Below are positions 5,735 through 8,700 of a DNA stretch of 8,700 nucleotides, one piece after another. A model generated the notes under the pieces. The model saw only the letters and a list, made by a program, of their open reading frames with translations. It did not search any database and was not told the DNA's origin. Position numbers and translations under genes: made by a program. The stretch is from Polaromonas sp. Lineage in GTDB: Bacteria > Pseudomonadota > Gammaproteobacteria > Burkholderiales > Burkholderiaceae_C. Numbering within the stretch: the stretch's first letter is position 1; every line of letters starts with the position of its first letter. The stretch spans positions 1 through 8,700 of the forward strand of contig JABMMH010000322.1 in NCBI GenBank assembly GCA_013205645.1. The letters are read 5' to 3'.

Positions 5735-6289
5735 ATGCACCGTCCTCCTCTCAAACATTGCCGCGAATGCGGTATTGCCGTTGTTTACCGCCTGCCGGAC
5801 GATGGCGACACCCGTGAACGCGCCATCTGCACCGCCTGCCACACCGTGCACTATGAAAACCCGCTCAATGTGGTCGGCACCGTGCCCGTATGGGGCGACA
5901 CCGGCGACCAAGTGCTGCTGTGCAAACGCAATATAGAACCGCGCTGGGGCAAATGGACGCTGCCGGCGGGCTTCATGGAGCTTGGCGAGACAACCGCCCA
6001 AGGGGCCGCCCGCGAAACCGATGAAGAAGCCGGCGCCGAGTACGAAATGCAAGAGCTGTTCACCGTGATGAACGTGGTGCGGGTCAGCCAAGTGCATTTT
6101 TATTACCGTGCCCGTCTGCTCAGCCCGGTCTTCAACCCAGGCCACGAAACCATCGAAGCCCGGCTTTTCACAGAGGCTGAAATTCCTTGGGACGAGATCG
6201 CCTTTCGCACCGTCAAAGAAACGCTGGAACGCTACTTTGACGACAGGCGCCAAGGCCGCTTTGGCACCCACGTGATTGACGTCGCTTAA
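5735..6289 (+). CDS. Nudix hydrolase with N-terminal zinc ribbon
   Basis: Hydrolyses a nucleoside diphosphate linked to another moiety; the substrate is unknown. In 184 residues it has two parts. The first ~40 residues form a zinc ribbon with C9-x2-C12 and C32-x2-C35, as in the Nudix N-terminal ribbon family. The Nudix box is complete at G79-A101: G79, E85, R93-E94, E97-E98 and G100 are all in the canonical spacing, so it should bind Mg2+ and be active. The strand LNVVGTVPVWG leads into QVLLCKRNIEPRWGKWTLPAGFMELGE, which is typical of the fold. No signal peptide. It lies 59 bp downstream of dctP on the same strand but has its own candidate promoter, and it is probably a general housekeeping enzyme unrelated to gentisate use. 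ADP-ribose- or NADH-pyrophosphatase-like activity is suggested by the ribbon architecture only. Confidence 0.93.
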   Translation: MHRPPLKHCRECGIAVVYRLPDDGDTRERAICTACHTVHYENPLNVVGTVPVWGDTGDQVLLCKRNIEPRWGKWTLPAGFMELGETTAQGAARETDEEAGAEYEMQELFTVMNVVRVSQVHFYYRARLLSPVFNPGHETIEARLFTEAEIPWDEIAFRTVKETLERYFDDRRQGRFGTHVIDVA

Positions 6290-6333
6290 CACCACCCTTC
6301 ACACCCATTTTCTTTTTTCATCGACCGTATTGC

Positions 6334-7386
6334 ATGTTCAAAACCGCTTCCTTTTTCCGTATCGCCACAGACTTTGTCATGCCACCGCTGGATGCTTTTG
6401 AAGAAGCCCTGCAAGCCACCCGCTTTGAGCCTTGTGGCCCGACGCAACCTGAATCGAATGGCTGGGTCGCTCCGCGCGGCAACAAAAGCATCTCCATGCT
6501 GGAGAGCATCGGCGGCCAGATCATCCTCAAACTGTGCACCGAGCGACGGCCCTTGCCCGCGTCTGCCGTGAAGGCCGCAGTTGACGAGCTGATTGAAAAA
6601 TACAAAGAAGAAACCGGGCAAGAACGCGTCGGCTCGAAAATCAAAAAAGAATTCAAAGAGCAAGTCGTTTTTGACCTGCTGCCGCGCGCTTTCACCAAGC
6701 GCTCAACGACCTTGCTTTGGCTAGACCCTGTCAACCATTTCTTGGTTGTCGACACCGGCAGCCTGTCGGGCGCTGACAAAGTCGTCACCTTTTTGATCGA
6801 AGCCTTGAGCGAGGTGCCGGGTTCGCTGCCAGGACTTGGCGTAAAGCCCGTTTTGACCAATATGTCGGCAGCGGCATCGATGTCGCACTGGCTGTCCAGC
6901 CGCGAAGCGCCTGTCGGTTTCACGGTAGACCGCGACTGCGAACTGAAAACTCCGGACGACCAAAAGTCAACCGTGCGCTACTCACGCCACACACTGGAAA
7001 TCGACGAGGTCGCAGAACACATTGCGGCCGGCAAAGTCCCCACCCAGCTGGCCCTGACCTGGAACGATCGCATCTCTTTTGTACTGACAGAAACAGCGCA
7101 AGTGAAAAAGCTCAAACTCCTCGACGTCGTGCTGGACGGCGTGCAAGAAGGCGGCAAAGACGACGACGGCTTTGACACCGACGCCGCCATTCTGACCGGT
7201 GAACTCAGCGCCATGCTGCCTGATCTGCTCGAAGCTTTGGGTGGTGAAGTCGGTGTCGCATCCGGAGATGCAGAGATCGACGCAGAGCAAGCCCCAGTCA
7301 AGGCGGTTACAGGTTCACCAACTGCGACGGCGGCTTCATCCACTTATGTGTCGCTCACAGGGACTGCCGCTGACGCGCCCTTCTGA
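6334..7386 (+). CDS. rdgC: Recombination-associated protein RdgC
   Basis: DNA-binding protein that forms a ring-shaped dimer on double-stranded DNA and, in E. coli, limits RecA-dependent recombination; in Neisseria it supports pilin variation. The full-length match to E. coli RdgC (303 residues, recalled from memory) is clear: FEPCG near 31-35, NGWVAPRG (42-49), VVFDLLPRAFTKRSTTLLWLD (111-131), VAEHIAAGKVPTQLALTWNDRISFVL (226-251), KKLKLLD and AAILTGELSAMLPDLLEALGGE (284-305). R118 and F120, implicated in DNA binding and dimer contact in E. coli, are at the same numbered positions. E. coli K211/Q212 appear to be R218/H219 here. Residues 306-350 form an extra Ala/Thr/Ser/Asp-rich tail absent from E. 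coli RdgC and probably disordered. The 44-nt gap before the gene is pyrimidine-rich and has no Shine-Dalgarno, but the start fits the family N-terminus. Confidence 0.94.
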   Translation: MFKTASFFRIATDFVMPPLDAFEEALQATRFEPCGPTQPESNGWVAPRGNKSISMLESIGGQIILKLCTERRPLPASAVKAAVDELIEKYKEETGQERVGSKIKKEFKEQVVFDLLPRAFTKRSTTLLWLDPVNHFLVVDTGSLSGADKVVTFLIEALSEVPGSLPGLGVKPVLTNMSAAASMSHWLSSREAPVGFTVDRDCELKTPDDQKSTVRYSRHTLEIDEVAEHIAAGKVPTQLALTWNDRISFVLTETAQVKKLKLLDVVLDGVQEGGKDDDGFDTDAAILTGELSAMLPDLLEALGGEVGVASGDAEIDAEQAPVKAVTGSPTATAASSTYVSLTGTAADAPF

Positions 7387-7395
7387 CAAGACAAA

Positions 7396-7425
7396 GTACT
7401 CAGCGCGGCCATCCGTGCTGAGTGC
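7396..7425 (+). terminator. Strong hairpin after rdgC
   Basis: Beginning 10 bp after the rdgC stop, 7396-7408 pairs with 7413-7425 in a continuous 13-bp stem (two G·U) closed by the tetraloop CCAT. The perfect core is ACTCAGC/GCTGAGT. There is no T-run; the following bases are A/T-mixed. It is the best candidate for the rdgC 3' end, possibly a Rho-assisted end or an RNA-stabilising stem. Confidence 0.55.
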
Positions 7426-7426
7426 A

Positions 7427-7441
7427 ATATCAAAGTGATAT
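7427..7441. repeat. Small AT-rich dyad, operator-like
   Basis: ATATCA-AAG-TGATAT is a perfect 6-bp inverted repeat with a 3-nt centre, directly after the rdgC hairpin and about 22 bp upstream of the -35 of the dehydrogenase promoter. The AT-rich composition stands out in this GC-rich window. The position suits a regulator site for the downstream gene, but no regulator gene is nearby. Confidence 0.35.
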
Positions 7442-7462
7442 AGCTTCCATCGAATTCAGCAT

Positions 7463-7491
7463 TGGACGTCAGTTCACCGGCTTTTTAGAAT
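7463..7491 (+). promoter_or_regulatory. Candidate sigma-70 promoter of the Ldh-family gene
   Basis: TTGGAC (7463-7468) and TAGAAT (7486-7491, five of six consensus bases) are separated by exactly 17 bp. The predicted transcript start is near 7498, which leaves a ~43-nt leader before the ATG at 7541. Because the -10 overlaps the upstream in-frame ATG at 7490, that ATG would not be in the message. Confidence 0.5.
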
Positions 7492-7540
7492 GTTTCGAGT
7501 CCCTTTGCAACGAAGGGGTCTTGAACCCAAAAAAAGTCCG

Positions 7541-8617
7541 ATGACAAAGAACAACACGTCTATCTTGGTCAGTGCTGACCAACTCAGCACCTTCATCTCC
7601 AGCGCCTTAAAAAGCGCCGGTCTGCCGGATCAAGACGCTGCCAAAGTCGCTGGACTCATGGCCGCCGCCGACCTGCAGGGCTCTGACGGCCACGGCGTGA
7701 TTCGCCTGCCGCAATATGTCAAACGCATTTTGGCGGGCGGCATCAACACCCGCCCCAACATCCGGGTCGTGACAGAGCGCGCAGCCATGGCGGTGGTTGA
7801 CGGCGACAACGGCATGGGCCACTTGGTCATGTCGCACGCGGTCGACATCGCCATTGAAAAAGCCCGCACTGCCGGGGTCGCCTGGGTGGGCGCCCGCGCC
7901 AGCAATCACGCCGGGCCGGCGTCGCTGTATGTGCGCAAGCCGATCGAACACAACATGATTGCGCTGTACTTCGCCGTCGGTAACGCCAATCATTTGCCGC
8001 CTTGGGGCGGCATGGACATGTTGCTGTCGACCAACCCGATTGCGGTCGGCATCCCTGCCGGCAGTGAACCCGCCGTGGTGCTCGACATGGCCACCACCGT
8101 GGCAGCCTATGGCAAGGTCAAGGCCAAAGCCAAGCGCGGCGAGCAAATGCCTGAAGGTTGGATGATTGACCGTCAAGGCCAACCGCTGCTGGACCCTAAA
8201 CGCGCCGAAGAAGGTTTTTTGCTGCCCATCGGCGGTCACAAAGGTTACGGACTGGCGCTCATTGTCGGCCTCCTGGCCGGCACCCTGAACGGTGCCGCCA
8301 TGGGCCGCGATGTGGTGGACTTCAACCACGACCACGTCACGCCGACCAACACCGGTCAATCGGTGTTGGTGATCGACTTGCAGGCCTTTGGAGACCCGGA
8401 AGCCTTCAAGTCATCGATTGACCACTTGGTGCGCGACCTGCGGAGCAGCGAGCGCCTGCCGAACGTCGAGCGCATCTGGCTGCCGGGTGAGCAAAGCCAT
8501 CTGCGCCGCCAACAATACAGCGCCCAAGGCATCCCCTTGTCTGCGCCCATGCTAGCCGACTTGGACGCGTTGGCCGCAGAATTGAAGATTGCGCCACTGG
8601 TCACCAACCAGTCTTGA
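7541..8617 (+). CDS. Ldh-family (malate/L-lactate dehydrogenase type) NAD(P)-dependent oxidoreductase
   Basis: Cytoplasmic oxidoreductase of the family that includes AllD/YlbC, YiaK and archaeal malate dehydrogenase; members interconvert 2-hydroxyacids and 2-oxoacids (malate, lactate, ureidoglycolate, diketogulonate). It has 358 residues, a usual length. Family motifs in order: ADLQGSDGHGVIRLPQYV (43-60) with catalytic-type H51, VDGDNGMGHLV, ARASNHAGPASLYV (118-131), PPWGGMDMLLSTNPIAVGIPAG (153-174), AVVLDMATTVAAYGKVKAKAKRGEQMPEGWMID (178-210) and LPIGGHKGYGLALIVGLLAGTLNG (228-251). At residue 50 there is Gly where many members have Ser (DSHG). The start at 7541 is preferred: the longer form from 7490 adds 17 residues (MFRVPLQRRGLEPKKSP) outside the family domain and overlaps the -10. 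No Shine-Dalgarno precedes 7541 at normal spacing. Substrate cannot be read from sequence. Confidence 0.9.
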   Translation: MTKNNTSILVSADQLSTFISSALKSAGLPDQDAAKVAGLMAAADLQGSDGHGVIRLPQYVKRILAGGINTRPNIRVVTERAAMAVVDGDNGMGHLVMSHAVDIAIEKARTAGVAWVGARASNHAGPASLYVRKPIEHNMIALYFAVGNANHLPPWGGMDMLLSTNPIAVGIPAGSEPAVVLDMATTVAAYGKVKAKAKRGEQMPEGWMIDRQGQPLLDPKRAEEGFLLPIGGHKGYGLALIVGLLAGTLNGAAMGRDVVDFNHDHVTPTNTGQSVLVIDLQAFGDPEAFKSSIDHLVRDLRSSERLPNVERIWLPGEQSHLRRQQYSAQGIPLSAPMLADLDALAAELKIAPLVTNQS

Positions 8618-8663
8618 GCGAAGGGCGGACACACGCCAAAGAACAACAACCGGAGACAAACCC

Positions 8664-8700
8664 ATGAAAAACTTCACCCACAGACTGCTGACCGCAGCGA
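8664..8700 (+). CDS. Start of a secreted protein, truncated by the right edge
   Basis: Only 12 codons are visible: MKNFTHRLLTAA. The basic start followed by a hydrophobic stretch looks like the n-region and early core of a Sec signal peptide. GGAG at 8652-8655 lies 8 nt before the ATG, a strong Shine-Dalgarno. It begins 46 bp after the Ldh-family gene on the same strand, so it is probably in one transcript with it. Periplasmic binding proteins (TctC/Bug or DctP type) often sit next to such dehydrogenases in Comamonadaceae, so that is the best guess, but nothing visible proves it. Confidence 0.55.
   Translation, partial: MKNFTHRLLTAA

Noticed and set aside
5612..6295. 227-residue minus-strand frame over the Nudix gene
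   Set aside because: Antisense shadow of the Nudix coding sequence; no start signal and no recognisable domain.
6290..6333. Pyrimidine-rich stretch with a T6 run between the Nudix gene and rdgC, considered as an intrinsic terminator
   Set aside because: No inverted repeat precedes the T-run, so the structure needed for intrinsic termination is missing.
7501..7517. CCCTT-N7-AAGGG dyad in the leader of the Ldh-family gene, considered as a riboswitch or attenuator
   Set aside because: Only 5 bp of pairing and no alternative structure or conserved aptamer features are seen.
7607..8359. 250-residue minus-strand frame over the Ldh-family gene
   Set aside because: His/Val/Arg-rich antisense shadow; the plus strand carries all the conserved motifs.

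Overview
The window looks like chromosomal DNA of a betaproteobacterium, most likely Burkholderiales/Comamonadaceae (Polaromonas-, Rhodoferax- or Limnohabitans-like). This rests on the moderately high GC, the GC-rich third codon positions, the protein sequences, and the mix of gentisate-cleavage genes with a TRAP transporter. No mobile element, CRISPR array, tRNA, rRNA or phage gene is visible. I found no clearly novel system. Most of the interest is in how a small catabolic operon is put together and in its intergenic signals.

Layout: (1) 1-373, minus strand: the N-terminal third of rimO (ribosomal protein S12 methylthiotransferase), running off the left edge. (2) 374-508: a 135-bp divergent control region with two small dyads. 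(3) 509-5675, plus strand: a probable catabolic operon. It encodes a small antibiotic-biosynthesis-monooxygenase (ABM) fold protein, gentisate 1,2-dioxygenase, a fumarylpyruvate/maleylpyruvate hydrolase of the FAH family, and a complete TRAP transporter (DctQ, DctM, DctP). Two of the joins are 4-base ATGA overlaps. A stable hairpin sits between the ring-cleavage pair and the transporter. (4) 5735-6289: a zinc-ribbon Nudix hydrolase behind an 8-bp inverted repeat. (5) 6334-7386: rdgC, a recombination-associated DNA-binding protein with an extra C-terminal tail, followed by a 13-bp stem and a second small dyad. (6) 7541-8617: an Ldh-family NAD(P)-dependent 2-hydroxyacid dehydrogenase with a recognisable promoter, followed by the first 12 codons of a secreted protein.

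How the genes work together: gentisate (2,5-dihydroxybenzoate), the central intermediate of 3-hydroxybenzoate and salicylate breakdown, would be opened by the dioxygenase to maleylpyruvate. The FAH-family enzyme would hydrolyse that product, or its fumaryl isomer, to pyruvate and a C4 diacid. The co-transcribed TRAP transporter plausibly imports the aromatic or related carboxylate. No maleylpyruvate isomerase and no ring hydroxylase is encoded here. Either they lie elsewhere, or the FAH enzyme acts directly on maleylpyruvate. The Ldh-family gene and its secreted neighbour look like the start of a separate hydroxyacid-use cluster. rimO, the Nudix gene and rdgC are housekeeping genes.
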